Shown here: positions 45,240-56,212 of the stretch, in pieces
Numbering within the stretch: the stretch's first letter is position 1
How the letters are laid out: every line of letters begins with the position of its first letter
Origin: Megascapheus bottae
Lineage: Eukaryota > Chordata > Mammalia > Rodentia > Geomyidae
Direction: 5' to 3'
Length of the DNA stretch: 64,000 nt
NCBI GenBank assembly: GCA_024803745.1
Contig: JANJXV010000190.1
Coordinates: forward strand, 1,129,501-1,193,500
Translations under genes and position numbers: made by a program
The notes under the pieces: model-generated
What the model was told of the DNA's origin: nothing
The model's database searches: none
What the model saw: only the letters and a program-made list of their open reading frames with translations

Positions 45240-45800
45240 AGAAAAATATATAGATGTTTAGGGTTACGTTCTGTGTGTAATTGTATGTGACAGATGTATT
45301 AAATTAGCCTCGGCAGGGCTTTTGGAACGGTACCTCCCAACTGTAAATTTTGCTTGACTTTTTCATTTGCAGGTGGCAGGATCCACGTTCATGTATATTT
45401 CATGGCTGGGGAGGTGACTGTGATATGGTAGCCCACTCACCCCCAGGGAGACACAGTCATGTTCGGGGGAAATAAATTGTCTGCGTTTATGTTTGGGGAT
45501 AAAAACACTAACAATAAATCAAAAACACTGAAAGCTTTGCATTAGGTGGTGGTGGGGATAAAACCGCTATGGCTGGAGTAGGAATCCTTCTCTTTCTTCT
45601 TCCCCTCCATTAGAGCTCCAGGGCTTTTATCTGGGGACCTTGCCTCAGTGGGGAGGACAAAGTGAAAGTGTTAATGCCTTGTAATGTAGCCTGATGTGGC
45701 TACTTTAATGGGCATTTTGTTTGCAAACTTGACTAATTCATTGGCCTGTGTGAGTTTTATACTGAATTTTCTAATAGCACTCTCTGCCCTGCAAATGACA
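45240..45800. other. Candidate conserved non-coding element (AT-rich block)
   Basis: About 550 bases of non-repetitive AT-rich intron DNA with 'gtgtaattgtatgtgacag', 'ttaaattagcctcgg', 'aacactaacaataaatc' and 'cttgactaattcattggcc'. No open frame or transposon is seen. It may be one or two intronic enhancers; unproven. Confidence 0.28.
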
Positions 45801-46739
45801 CCTAGAACTTGCATGTGAGTGTTTCCAGGTTTATTCCCCCACCTTTTTTTGTTTTTTTACATAGTAGCCTTCAGAACAAATCCTTCTCAGGAGATGCCCA
45901 ATGGGACTATTGTCAGGAAGGCTTTACCGTTGGGGTCGGGGTGTACACTGGGGAGAGCAGCTCAGCATGCCGGACACCCTGGGTCTCCCCTGTGCACATT
46001 CCAAATAAGGCAGTCAGCACGCATGAGAGGACGTTCTAGATCCAGGCAGCTGGTTTGTTGCTGATGAGCTAAAAGACTTCCCTTCTAGGACCTGTGGTCA
46101 CCTCACAGTGGTCCTCACCCTTTCGTGGTGTCCTTGCAGGATCGAATGTCCAGTGAGAAGGTGAACTCTGCGCAGGCCCAGCCTCTGGGCCCCTCTCCCC
46201 TTCCCCATTGGCTGAGCACCGTGGGGTGGGGGCACCGTGAGGGGGCACTTGCATGGTCGTATCAGGATAACGGAAGGTGACTGGCGAGTTGGGGGGGGTG
46301 GGGGCGCCGTTGTGAAGGATGATAGACAGCTTGGGTTTGTCTGCATGGATAAATCAGAATGGTTGGCAGTATTTATAAAGATAACAGTGGCATAATTCCT
46401 AAATTTCACTGAAATAGTTTGACTTAATGATTTCTAAATACACAAACCGGGATGTTTAGGCAGCTTTAAAAAAATGATTAATTTTGTTTAGGTACAGAAT
46501 CCTGGATCTTCCATATGCGCAAAGAGCAAGTTCACGAACACTTTTTGGGCTGTGACCTCTGAGCTGGGCACAGAGGTGCAGAGAGCAGGCAAGGTCACTG
46601 TGTAGGCCTGGCCTAGGATTCCCCCGCCCAGAACCGGGCGTCCTTGCCTGGCCGCTGTGGGCGCCTTTGCGTGGAATTTGCCTGCAATCATCTCTGAGGA
46701 GTGGGTGAGGTATTAACCTCTGTGCTGCAGCCTCGGTGA
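45801..46739. other. Intron sequence, no element seen
   Basis: Unique sequence with no recognisable feature. Confidence 0.35.
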
Positions 46740-46960
46740 GCACATACTTTCATTGACAAAGTCTGTCTGCGGGCCACACTTCATTTCACTTAGAATAAAT
46801 TATCATACGCTTATCATTACTTAGTGACTTATTAACATTAATATAAACAAATACGTGGCCCATTTCTTCGGGAAGATCACATTTTAATCAGTGACATAGC
46901 AGGCAGCTTCTGCTTATTTTATGTTTTCTAATGGATGTGTGTTCTGTTCCCAAACTCAAA
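46740..46960. other. Candidate conserved non-coding element
   Basis: Dense AT-rich text with 'agaataaattatcatacgc', 'tatcattacttagtgactta', 'ttaacattaatataaac' and 'cattttaatcagtgacat'. It has many TAAT/ATTA cores and a TGACTTA AP-1-like site, and no repeat structure. Conservation is not testable here. Confidence 0.33.
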
Positions 46961-47332
46961 TTAAAAACCTATGCTTTGCATCTCTTTACTCAGATGCACT
47001 TAATTGAGGTGAGAGGGGTTAAAAAATTAGCTTTTCCTGCCCAGCCACCAGCAAGAACTTCCATAGAAGCTCACCTCCTTGCACTGGAGGCTTGCTGTAA
47101 TTTGCTTCCGAAGGAGCTCTGTCTAGGCCCAGGGAATACTTTAAAAGTTTAATTTGTTGAAATGTCACCTCAGGAAAAAAAGTGGGCCATGTTTCCTTGG
47201 AGGCACCTGCTAGGAACCCAGGTTCTAACAATGGATAATTAGCCAGGACAGAAATGACTGTGGACTTTGCTGAGCCTGTCACAGCGGTTAGGATTTTGCA
47301 AACACTGCTCTTTGCTCACAGGAGAGCCTGGA

Positions 47333-47393
47333 GAAGGAGGAAGAGGAAGAGGAGGAGGAGGAGGAGGAGGAGGAGGAGGAGGAGGAGGAGGAG
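47333..47393. repeat. (GGA)n microsatellite
   Basis: About 19 GGA/AGA triplets, uninterrupted from 47352. Poly-Arg/Glu/Gly or Pro frames across it are artefacts. Confidence 0.95.
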
Positions 47394-48280
47394 CAAGCTG
47401 GAGCTGGCATCCGAGCTTCCAGCCAGTGCTGATGTTGACCTTGGGTCTAGCGTCAGAGATTCTAACAGTTGTGCCAGCTACGTGGCTTCCTTGAGCCTCA
47501 GTTTCTCCCTCAGCTGCAGTGCTGCTGAGGCTGTGGCCAGTGGTAAGGCGTTCAGGCCTGCAGGGAGCCAGACAAGGAGGGTCTGACATTAGCATCGGCC
47601 CCCTCTCAATGTTTGATTGCCTCTGTGCACACCAAGCAGCAACCACAATCTATTCATTAGTGTGTGCTGGTAATGGAATTCTTGGCAATCCTCCGTCATC
47701 CTCTGGACAGCACGGCCTGCCTTGGTCTGGGCTTCCCTTTCTCACTGAGCTCATCTGCTCCGTGTCTGAGATCAGGCCCTGGTCTCTCTGCTGGCCGCCC
47801 TGTGGGCCTCCCCCTGAGGCCCAGGTCTGCGTGCAGCCATTCCCGAGGTCCTCCCATCAGGCTCTCATTACTTTTCCTACAAGTTGGATCCCTGCCACTG
47901 GGCTGAACGTGGGGGGGCATTGGTGATGCTCACCCCCCGCCTTCTGAAGCTGCTCTTCCAGGGTTGGGGTGTCAGCACGTCCAGGGAATACCCAGACAGT
48001 GATACCCGTGGATGTACAGCTAGAATAAAATGCGCACTGGTCCTGGCTCCCATGCTGGCTCCGACTCTGGGCAGGTGCAGTGTAAAGGAGAAGACGATGG
48101 ATCTATTTGGATTTGACCTGGGTCCCTCCCCCAAGGGAAACGTGTCCCCTCCAGATACTGAATTGGCCTGTTTTACTTTCTTCTCTGGGACTGTGGCATA
48201 AACGCTGGGTCTCAAAGACTGTGAAGAGAGTTGCCACCACTGGCTGAGGCCACTCTCAAAGAAGGGCTTGGCTAGGGGCT
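47394..48280. other. Intron sequence, no element seen
   Basis: Unique DNA leading into the 42-bp array. No exon or transposon recognised. Confidence 0.35.
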
Positions 48281-49700
48281 TGGGTGTGCTGGGGGCGTGG
48301 TCGTGCGTGAGGGCATGGCTGTGGGGTGTGCTGGGGGCGTGGTCGTGCGTGAGGGCATGCCTGTGGGGTGTGCTGGGAGCGTGGTCATGCGTGAGAGCAT
48401 GGCTATGGGGTGTGCTGGGGGCGTGGCTGTGCGTGAGAGCATGCCTGTGGGGTGTGCTGGGGGCATGGTCGTGCGTGAGGGCATGGCTGTGGGGTGTGCT
48501 GGGGGCATGGTCATGGGTGAGGGCATGCCTGTGGGGTGTGCTGGGGGCGGGGCCATGCATGAGAGTATGACTGTGGGGTGTGCTGGGGACATGGTCGTGC
48601 GTGAGGGCATGGCTGTGGGGTGTGCTGAGGGCGTGGCTGTGCGTGAGGGCATGGCTGTGGGGTGTGCTGAGGGCGTGGCTGTGCGTGAGAGCATGGCTGT
48701 GAGGTATGCTGAGGGTGGGGCCATGCATGAGAGTATGACTGTGGGGTGTGCTGGGGACATGGTCGTGCGTGAGGGCATGGCTGTGGGGTGTGCTGGGGGC
48801 TTGGCTGTGCGTGAGGGCATGGCTGTGAGGTGTGCTGGGGGCGTGGCTGTGCGTGAGGGCATGGCTGTGGGGTGTGCTGGGGGCGTGGCTGTGCGTGAGG
48901 GCATGGCTGTGGGGTGTGCTGGGGGCGTGGCTGTGCGTGAGAGCATGGCTGTGGGGTGTGCTGGGGGCTTGGCTGTGCGTGAGGGCATGCCTGTGGGGTG
49001 TGCTGGGGGCGTGGCTGTGCGTGAGGGCATGCCTGTGGGGTGTGCTGGGGGCGTGGCTGTGCGTGAGAGCATGGCTGTGGGGTGTGCTGGGGGCGTGGCT
49101 GTGCGTGAGAGCATGGCTGTGGGGTGTGCTGGGGACATGGTCGTGCGTGAGGGCATGGCTGTGGGGTGTGCTGGGGGCGTGGCTGTGCGTGAGAGCATGG
49201 CTGTGGGGTGTGCTGGGGACATGGTCGTGCGTGAGGGCATGGCTGTGGGGTGTGCTGGGGGCGTGGCTGTGCGTGAGAGCATGGCTGTGGGGTGTGCTGG
49301 GGACATGGTCGTGCGTGAGGGCATGGCTGTGGGGTGTGCTGGGGGCGTGGCTGTGCGTGAGAGCATGGCTGTGGGGTGTGCTGGGGACATGGTCGTGCGT
49401 GAGGGCATGGCTGTGGGGTGTGCTGGGGACATGGTCGTGCGTGAGGGCATGGCTGTGGGGTGTGCTGGGGGCGTGGCTGTGCGTGAGAGCATGGCTGTGG
49501 GGTGTGCTGGGGGCATGGTCGTGCGTGAGAGCATGGCTGTGGGGTGTGCTGGGGGCGTGGCTGTGTGTGAGAGCATGGCTGTGGGGTGTGCTGGGGGCTT
49601 GGCTGTGCCTGAGAGCATGGCTGTGGGGTGTGCTGGGGCGTGGCTGTGCATGAGGGCATGGCTGTGGGGTGTGCTGGGGGCGTGGCTGTGTGTATGAGTG
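48281..49700. repeat. Large minisatellite, 42 bp x about 34, with dimeric higher-order structure
   Basis: Each unit contains 'ggggtgtgctggggg' and a 'gtg(g/c)(c/t)(c/t)gtgcgtgag(a/g)gcatgg' core. Nearly all units are exactly 42 bases; one 41-base unit lies near 49630. Because 42 is divisible by three and the unit lacks stops in most frames, frames of 640, 525, 466, 442 and 273 codons open on both strands, none with gene support. Two unit types ('gcgtggctgtgcgtgagagc' and 'acatggtcgtgcgtgagggc') alternate as an 84-base dimer from about 49080 to 49480. A four-unit block with a 'gccatgcatgagagtatgac' marker occurs twice (near 48549 and 48717). Confidence 0.97.
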
Positions 49701-50582
49701 TGGCAGGAGAGCGTGGCCGTGGGCGTGGCTGTGCCTGGGCACTTGGACCCAGAGCTTTCCTCCACTCCTGATCCCTGCATTGACTCCTGTACACAGCAAG
49801 TGGTTTGCTGTGCACTTGTTTTCTGCCTGGGCCTAGCACTGGGGAGCATGCACTGGAGAGGTGCCCACAGGACCAGCTCCTCCTGGGTCTGAGCTTCTGG
49901 CCAGCTACCAGCAGATGGGCTCCTCTCTGGCTGTCAGCTCCATGTGTGCGCCCTGATTGTCTTGCTGGGAGAGGATGCAGGGCCTGGTGTCCACCTGGCT
50001 GAGCTCATTCTGTCCTTCAGCATGGTAAGTGGTTGCTGCCATGTGGTGATGCACTGTGGCCCTGACCCTGCCTAGCGGGACAGAGGTCCTGGCACACTGC
50101 TCAGCTATGCTCCTTCTAGTCCAGTCTCGGCTTGGTGATATGTCTCTGGACATCCCAGCTACTCCACAGCTGACCCTCTCCCAAACTGTCCTCTGACCCC
50201 CTCCCCACCACTGTTCTCTTTTCCTTTTGATTCTCTAGTGAGCTTGTGTCCCCTGTCCCTCTGATGGATTTGTGTTCTGCCTCCCCGCTGGCCTGGCTTC
50301 ACCAGCACAGAGGCCATAACTGTCCGACGCTGTCAGCTCCTGTGACTGAGGTACAGTGGACGATAAAAATATTCCTTCAGTAAAGAAAGCATGTGTTCTT
50401 GATCTCTTCATCCCAGCACCCTGCCTCATGCTATCTTGAAGAGTGATGGGTGTTCTTATCTCTGGAGTCTTTGGTGCTTCAGTGTGGCTGGTGCCAGCCT
50501 CCTACGACACAAGTATTTGTTAGAATAGTAAATTCTCATCTGTGACCTCTACTTCTCAGATGGAAGGATCCATCATCTACCA
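49701..50582. other. Intron sequence, no element seen
   Basis: Unique sequence; nothing recognisable. Confidence 0.35.
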
Positions 50583-50595
50583 ATCTATCTGTCTG

Positions 50596-50631
<36 letters not shown>

Positions 50632-50632
50632 G
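50583..50632. repeat. (CTAT)n microsatellite
   Basis: Ten CTAT units, mostly perfect, with CTGT interruptions at the 5' side. Confidence 0.95.
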
Positions 50633-52139
50633 TTAAATTTAGAAATGAGGGCGGGAAGATGGGCATGCTCTGAAATCACTATGCTAGTGCCTTCAAAGCA
50701 GTTTCCTTAAAGATTTAGATGGAAACTCCAGCTGGCTGGGACCTGTCACCCATTCCAACTCAAGCTCCCAATTTGCATTCAGGAGGACCCATGGTTTGCA
50801 CTATTTCCACCATTCTCTTACTTCCATGGCACATGTACTTCCAGGAATGCCAACCCAGTGAAGTTCTCCATGAAATTAAGTCCTCCACAGTCAGATGCAT
50901 CTGGGGGAAGCAAACCCACAGTATCCCTCATTCATCAAAGGGCCTCCTGTTTCCTCTGTGGGGACCTGTTTGTCCCCCCAGCTTGGCAATTCCATGGGAA
51001 GTTTGTCTTGTGGAATGAGGAGAACCAGAAGTGGCATCGGAAGATGCTATTTTAAAGTGGTCAATATCTGATCCATTCTGAAAACAGGTTTAGATGGGTG
51101 TCTGGGAGAGAATAACCAGGCAGATACAAGGTTGCAAAGAATGGGAGAACAGACCTGAGGCATTTCCAGAGAGCTGGAATCCTCTTTGCCACCTCTCCCA
51201 AGTTCCAACCGTGGTCTGAGCCTTCTTGAATTCCCCTGGGCTCACTAATTAAAATCTGAGGGGCATTTAATTCTATTTTTCAATGTCCTCTAGGTTTCAC
51301 ATGCATATTAATCCTATCTTCACACTTAGGAAATATAAGTCCATTCAAACTAGGGTCATTACCCATATTTCACAGCTGGAGCTCACAAATTACTACCAAA
51401 GACATCAGGCATAAAATTGAAATAAGTGTAAGTTTAATTAAACAGACTTCTGGTCTACCTCCAATTACATAGGCCCATGGCACTCAGAGCATGGTGGCCA
51501 GTTCAGAGTTTGGGATACTTACGTTTTATTTGCACAATCATGTCCTGATAAAGATGAAAGTGCAAAGCAGATTTCCCCGCCAGTTCTTCTCGATTCTCCC
51601 CCATCAGTCTGTTTCTGGGCCACTGGGGCTCCCGGCAGTGCTGGCCTAGTGAGGTTTCCCATCGTTAGCAATTTGTACTCTAAGGGAGAGTCCTAGTATG
51701 TGACAGCACGAGCCTGTGTTCCTGCTCCATTTCCAGACCTCAGGGGCTGTGTCAGTTGGCAGGAGAAGGAGAGGGAGGCAGCCTGTGGTGCAGGTGTTTG
51801 GTAGCTCCTGGGCAGTGAGAATGAGATGGCCTTCTTCTTGATGTGCTGTTCCTGCAAGGGCAAGCGGGACGCTGGCGGAGCAGGGGCAGCGTTGATCTTT
51901 GCTTTGGTGGGAGGAACAGTCTTGGAAAGCACAGGTGCAGAGCCACCCTCTCCTCCCTGCCTTCTATTCCCTCCTGTCCTCTTCTCCTTCCTTCCGCTCT
52001 TCCTGTCTGCTGAAATTCCCCGCTATGAGTTCTCCGTCTACTTCCAAGGCTTTCCAAAACCCAGAGCCTGGAGAGTAGGGGTTCGCAGCGCTTCTGGCCG
52101 AGACCAGACTTGACTTTCTTAAAGGCAGAGACCAAATGC
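50633..52139. other. Intron sequence, no element seen
   Basis: Unique sequence of average composition. AT-rich text at 51240-51520 ('cactaattaaaatctg', 'gtttaattaaacag') may be conserved; no gene seen. Confidence 0.3.
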
Positions 52140-52470
52140 ATGGGAAACCTAACACTACTCAGCACTTGCTGGGTCTTCCATAAATTCTCATTACCAGAAG
52201 GAGTGCACGGAAATATGGAGGTGCTGGGAAGATATTACTGCCTGGAGTTTTTAACTGCAGCCTTTGCATATTTATGAGAAATGAACTTATTGCTCCAATT
52301 TCATACATCATCCCCGTCTTAGCTATTCTTTTGCAGTCGTAAACAATTTTTTCATATAATCCATTTCTATTCTCAAGAATGTCAGCTTGCTATTAAGCTG
52401 ACTCTTGTCTAATTAGCCAAATGCTATTCTGGGATAAAATTGGGTGGCTGTAATAAGAGCTGACTCACTA
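52140..52470. other. Candidate conserved non-coding element (strongest in intron 1)
   Basis: A 330-base AT-rich, non-repetitive block between GC-rich flanks. It contains 'ttgcatatttatgagaaatg' (POU/MEF2-like), 'cgtaaacaattttt' (forkhead-like), 'attaagctgac', 'gtctaattagccaaatgc' and 'gctgtaataagagctgactc'. There are no frames or transposon features. The composition and motif mix resemble vertebrate neural enhancers. This is stylistic evidence only. Confidence 0.38.
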
Positions 52471-53697
52471 TTTGAATAGGGAAATATGTTATCTATTTGT
52501 GTCCCTGTGTGCGATGATATTCCAGAACTTTTTTTTCTTGATGGAACTGCGCCAGCGTTCCAGAAGTCTTCATTCACGCAGGAGAATGTCATCTGCGTCC
52601 GGTGAGCCAGCTGCTGTGCCCAGAGGCCACGTGTGGGGAGAAGTGTGGTATCAGCATGCGTTCATGCAGGACTTCTGGGCCTGCCCAGAGGGAGAGGAGG
52701 CCTCTCCTGAGGCGGGGGACACTGGCGGTCAGGAATTTCATCTTTCTCTGATTTGATCGCTTTTAGCTGCTTTTCCTTTCTAAAGGCTCACAGATAGAAT
52801 GGGCTTCTCTTTTCTTCTGACTTTGGCTATTTGTGCGTGTGTTTTATTCTGCTTCTGTCTGTGTAGCGAATAGTGACTCTGTGGTGCACAGACTATAGAA
52901 ACCCTGAACAGCCTTGCAGAGCCTGAGAGGGGGCCTGGGCTGGCTCGTCTGGACGTGAGCTCCGTACTTCCTCTGACTGCACGGAGCGGACAGCTCCACT
53001 CCCCAGCTGCGACACAGCAACAGATACTTCAACACATGGCAATAAGTGGAAATTACCGTGAAATGAGAGTCTGTTGTAGTCATGGGCATTGCATGTGCAT
53101 TGGCGTTTTGACATAGATTTTTTTCTGTATTGTTAGAAAGGACAAATAAATTTGAAAGTGTTGAGTGAGGTCATTTGTCAAAATCTCCTGGGTAAGAGTT
53201 ATTGGTGTGGTAGGTGTTTCTGCTTGGGTCAATGACAGACAAGTACACAGTGCAAGCATCGCAGTGGCCAGGGGGGGACTTCCGGATCAGTGGGCCCCCC
53301 TGGCGGATAGGAGTCACTGAGAGGGAGTCGGGCCAACCCCTTCTACCAGCAGCTGCTTCCTTGGCTGTCAAGGTGGGGACAAGAGCTATGCATTCCCCTA
53401 AATCCTGAATTTATACTACTCTTTCATTGCTGTTTCATTCATATTTTCTAAAAGAAAGCAGTTTTAATTTCTAATTCAAAGTACAAAAAAAAATAAAACC
53501 AAAGTCCTTGAAGACAGACAATTCAGACAGCAGATCCAAAAGCAGAGAAGAAATGTGCTTGGAATGCCACTACCACATAGTGAAGTCAAACTCAATCAGT
53601 GGAGTAAAAGGAATGACTTTCTAGAGAACTATCAGGCGCTGCAGATACTACACCTCCACAGCTGGTGTTGGTACACCTAATTGTATGTGTGCGTGTG
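52471..53697. other. Intron sequence, no element seen
   Basis: Unique sequence with an AT-rich segment around 53400-53600 containing A runs; no element recognised. Confidence 0.35.
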
Positions 53698-53912
53698 TAC
53701 CCGTCCTGGGGCTTCAGCTTAGGGCGTGGCATGTCCCTGAGCTTCTTTTGTCCAAGGCTACCTCTCTACCACTTGAAACAAAGCTCTACTTCAGTTTTTT
53801 TTGGAGATAAGGGTCTCCTGGATGTCCCTGCCCCGGGCTGGCATTGAACTTTGACCCTTTGATCTCAGCCTCCTGAGTAGCTAGAACGGCGGGCATGAGC
53901 CACGCGGGCCAG
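53698..53912 (-). repeat. Composite SINE (right half + B1-like), antisense
   Basis: 'cgtcctggggcttcagctta', 'gtccaaggctacctctctac', 'tggagataagggtctcctgg', 'gggctggcattgaactttga' and 'atctcagcctcctgagtagc' show the full antisense fusion SINE. Confidence 0.85.
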
Positions 53913-54617
53913 GCTGGTGCATCTGATTTAGAGGGGGTGCTTGAGGACCGGAGGCGGGGTTCAGGTGGGGGAGCACCTGATCGGCCCAAGGCTGATGCCA
54001 GTGATGGTCACCCCAGCACTGATCAAGAGCCGAAGGACAGGACCCCGGGGCTTGGAGATCTGGATTTTCCCGGGCTCTTGTAGTGATTAGAAGTGTCCTG
54101 CGTGGCCCTGTGAGCCGAGGCTGGGTGGCTGTGAGCGTGGGCAGCTGTGCTTGCTGAGCCTAGGTGGGAGGTGGCAGGGCCGGCTTCCCCACGACGGCCC
54201 TGGTGGTCCCTGGTGGCCGCACTGTTTTGGAACTCGGCAGAGCTCCGTTTGGCATTCCTTCCTCCCTGTGTTCTCCTGTTTCGAATTTGCAGACCTGAGC
54301 GCTGAATCATTGCCTTGGGGGCAGTGCATTAACCCACCATGTGTACAGACTAACCTTGATTTAACAAATGACCCCGGGTTAATGACTGCTCCATAATTAA
54401 CATCCTTGTGTGCATCTTAAGTAGCTTTGCCACAAATAGTCATCCAGTTCCAGGGGGCACGGAGGGAGGACGAGGAGGCCATCTCCTGGCATTAGACCTC
54501 CATGCAGAGGGGGTGTCGCCTGGAGGCCATGGCCACGGCCGGCCTGCTGTGGTCTCTGCTTCGGCTGCACTGGCGACTGAGCAGGGCACCAATGGGGAGG
54601 AAGACCTGAGCACCTGC
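53913..54617. other. Intron sequence, no element seen
   Basis: Unique DNA. A short AT-rich segment at 54340-54430 ('gggttaatgactgctcc', 'ccataattaacatcc') may be regulatory. Confidence 0.3.
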
Positions 54618-54619
54618 AC

Positions 54620-54659
<40 letters not shown>
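54618..54659. repeat. (CA)n microsatellite
   Basis: About 20 CA units with two interruptions. Confidence 0.93.
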
Positions 54660-54661
<2 letters not shown>

Positions 54662-55029
54662 GCATGCTGCTCCCACGAGAGGCGGCTGCCACAAGGGCTG
54701 TGTGGCCAGGTGACAGTGGACATGCAGACAGCTGGACAGATAACCAGGGGTCTCCACCGGATGACAGGAAGAAGGTCTGCGCAGGGATGGAGGGGGAGGA
54801 GGAGAGGAAGGGACCAGCTTCAACTCCACGGTTTCTGCTCTGGGCCAGAGGAGGTGTGAAGGGGCTGCACCCTGAGGTGGCAGGGATGTGAGGCTGAGCT
54901 ATGTTCTGGACAGCCGAGAAGCGTGTGTGGCGTCTCCATGGACGTGTTATGGAGGTTGGAACAGAACGGCTGGGCCTGGAGATGCACTCGTAGAGGGTGA
55001 GCACTCACCCATGGCTCTGGGCACTAAGA

Positions 55030-55253
55030 CCGGGAGCCAGGTACAGTGGCTCCTTCCTGTCCGCCTAGCTACTTGGAGTGCTTGCCTAGCATGCATGAAG
55101 CCCTGGGTTCGATTCCTCAGTTCCACATACACAGAACAAGGGGGAAGTGGTGCTGTGGCTCAAGCGGTAGAGCCTTGAGAAAAAGCTCAGGGGCATCGTC
55201 CAGGTCCTGGGTTCAAGCCCCAGGACCAGCAAAAAAAGAAAAAAGAAAGAAGA
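55030..55253 (+). repeat. Chimeric SINE: B1-like 5' fragment joined to ID-dimer
   Basis: A B1-like start ('gagccaggtacagtggctcc', 'ccgcctagctacttgg') passes without spacer into 'agtgcttgcctagcatgcat', the interior of the tRNA-like half. The normal right half ('aagtggtgctgtggctcaag' to 'caagccccaggaccagc') and an A-rich tail follow. Either template switching or insertion with loss would give this junction. Confidence 0.82.
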
Positions 55254-55714
55254 TTGCTCTCCAATGCCAGCAGGACAAAAACTTAGCATTTTTTTTGTCT
55301 GTGGGACAGTCTACATATGAAGGCACCTGAGGTCAATTTCCAGTGTCCACTGACTCCATTTGTGAAGATTTTTCTCTCACACAGTTGCACAGAGGTTCGC
55401 AAACAGACACACGGAAATGTGAACGTTTTGTGATCTTTTTTTCCTTTACCTTGTATTTTTAAAAATATAGGGCAATAATGATTTAGATTTGTTTGTAGAG
55501 GATCTTAGATTTAAAAAAAAATACAAGCCATGGTTTTATCTGGAGATGACAAGGCCTCTCCTGTTCCTCGTCCACGATGCCCCTCCCCCAAGAGCCCCCC
55601 TTCTCCCCCCCTCCCTCTCCTGACTATCTCCCTCCCCTCCTGTGCCCATTGCCAGTGTGGGGCAACCTGCCGTGCTTTACAGAGAACGGGCTCATCTATT
55701 AATTTGTCTCCCCC
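55254..55714. other. Intron sequence, no element seen
   Basis: Mixed unique sequence with C-rich tracts near 55580-55640; possibly further decayed L1 sequence, but I cannot support it. Confidence 0.3.
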
Positions 55715-56048
55715 TTATTGACTGGACGATTTGTTCTTCTGGTGCTTGTTTTTCCAGCTCCTTAGCTATTCTGGAAATTAATCCTTTATTGAAAAGCTGA
55801 TGAAGATTTCCTTCCTTTGGTGTGGGTTGTCGCTTGATGATTCTGGTAAACTGATTCTTTTGATGTGCAGAAACTTTTTAATTTGTCCATTCTTGCTTTT
55901 ATTTGCTGGATAATTAAAGTCTCATTCAAGAAATAATTACATATGCCTATTTTTTGGTCGAGTTTCCCATCTATTTTCCCGCAGTAATTTCAAGGCTTCA
56001 GGTCTTAACATTAAAATCTTTTCATCCATTTTGCGTTGTGTGAGCTGC
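55715..56048 (-). mobile_element. L1 retrotransposon fragment (3' ORF2 region), inverted segment
   Basis: 'gctattctggaaattaatcc', 'gatgtgcagaaactttttaa', 'ttgtccattcttgctttt' and 'aggcttcaggtcttaaca' match the minus-strand text of the distal L1 ORF2 region as known from mammalian L1s. Numerous stops make it non-coding. Read on the minus strand it ends just where the next segment begins in L1 order, which indicates a 5' inversion made during target-primed integration. Confidence 0.8.
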
Positions 56049-56212
56049 ACAGACAGTTCTCGGAAGTACGAACAGCCAATAAATAGATGAGAAATGTTCA
56101 CCATCCTTAGCCATGAAGGAAATGTAAATCAAGGCTACACTCAAATCCATCTCACCCTAGTCAGACATTCAGCCATTAAGAAACAAGGAGCAATGGGGGC
56201 TGATGACGAGGT
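56049..56212 (+). mobile_element. L1 fragment, direct segment upstream of the satellite
   Basis: 'gttcaccatccttagccatg', 'aaggaaatgtaaatcaaggc' and 'catctcaccctagtcagaca' are the well-known L1 end-of-ORF2 sequence in sense orientation. It runs into 'gggggctgatgacgaggtgg', which corresponds to the L1 'gctggtgaggatgtggg' region. Confidence 0.82.

Noticed and set aside
48281..49700. A CRISPR-like repeat array
   Set aside because: Regular repeats are present, but there are no unique spacers: the whole 42-bp unit is repeated. The DNA is clearly from a mammal. The same holds for the 24-, 33- and 94-bp arrays.
47877..49849. Long open frames of 273-640 codons on both strands over the 42-bp array
   Set aside because: They exist because the unit is 42 bases (divisible by three) without stops. 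The products are monotonous 14-residue repeats, occur in several frames at once, and lie inside an intron.
55250..55714. Extension of the L1 or another transposon upstream of 55715
   Set aside because: Some AT-rich phrases look L1-like, but I could not match them to L1 order with confidence.
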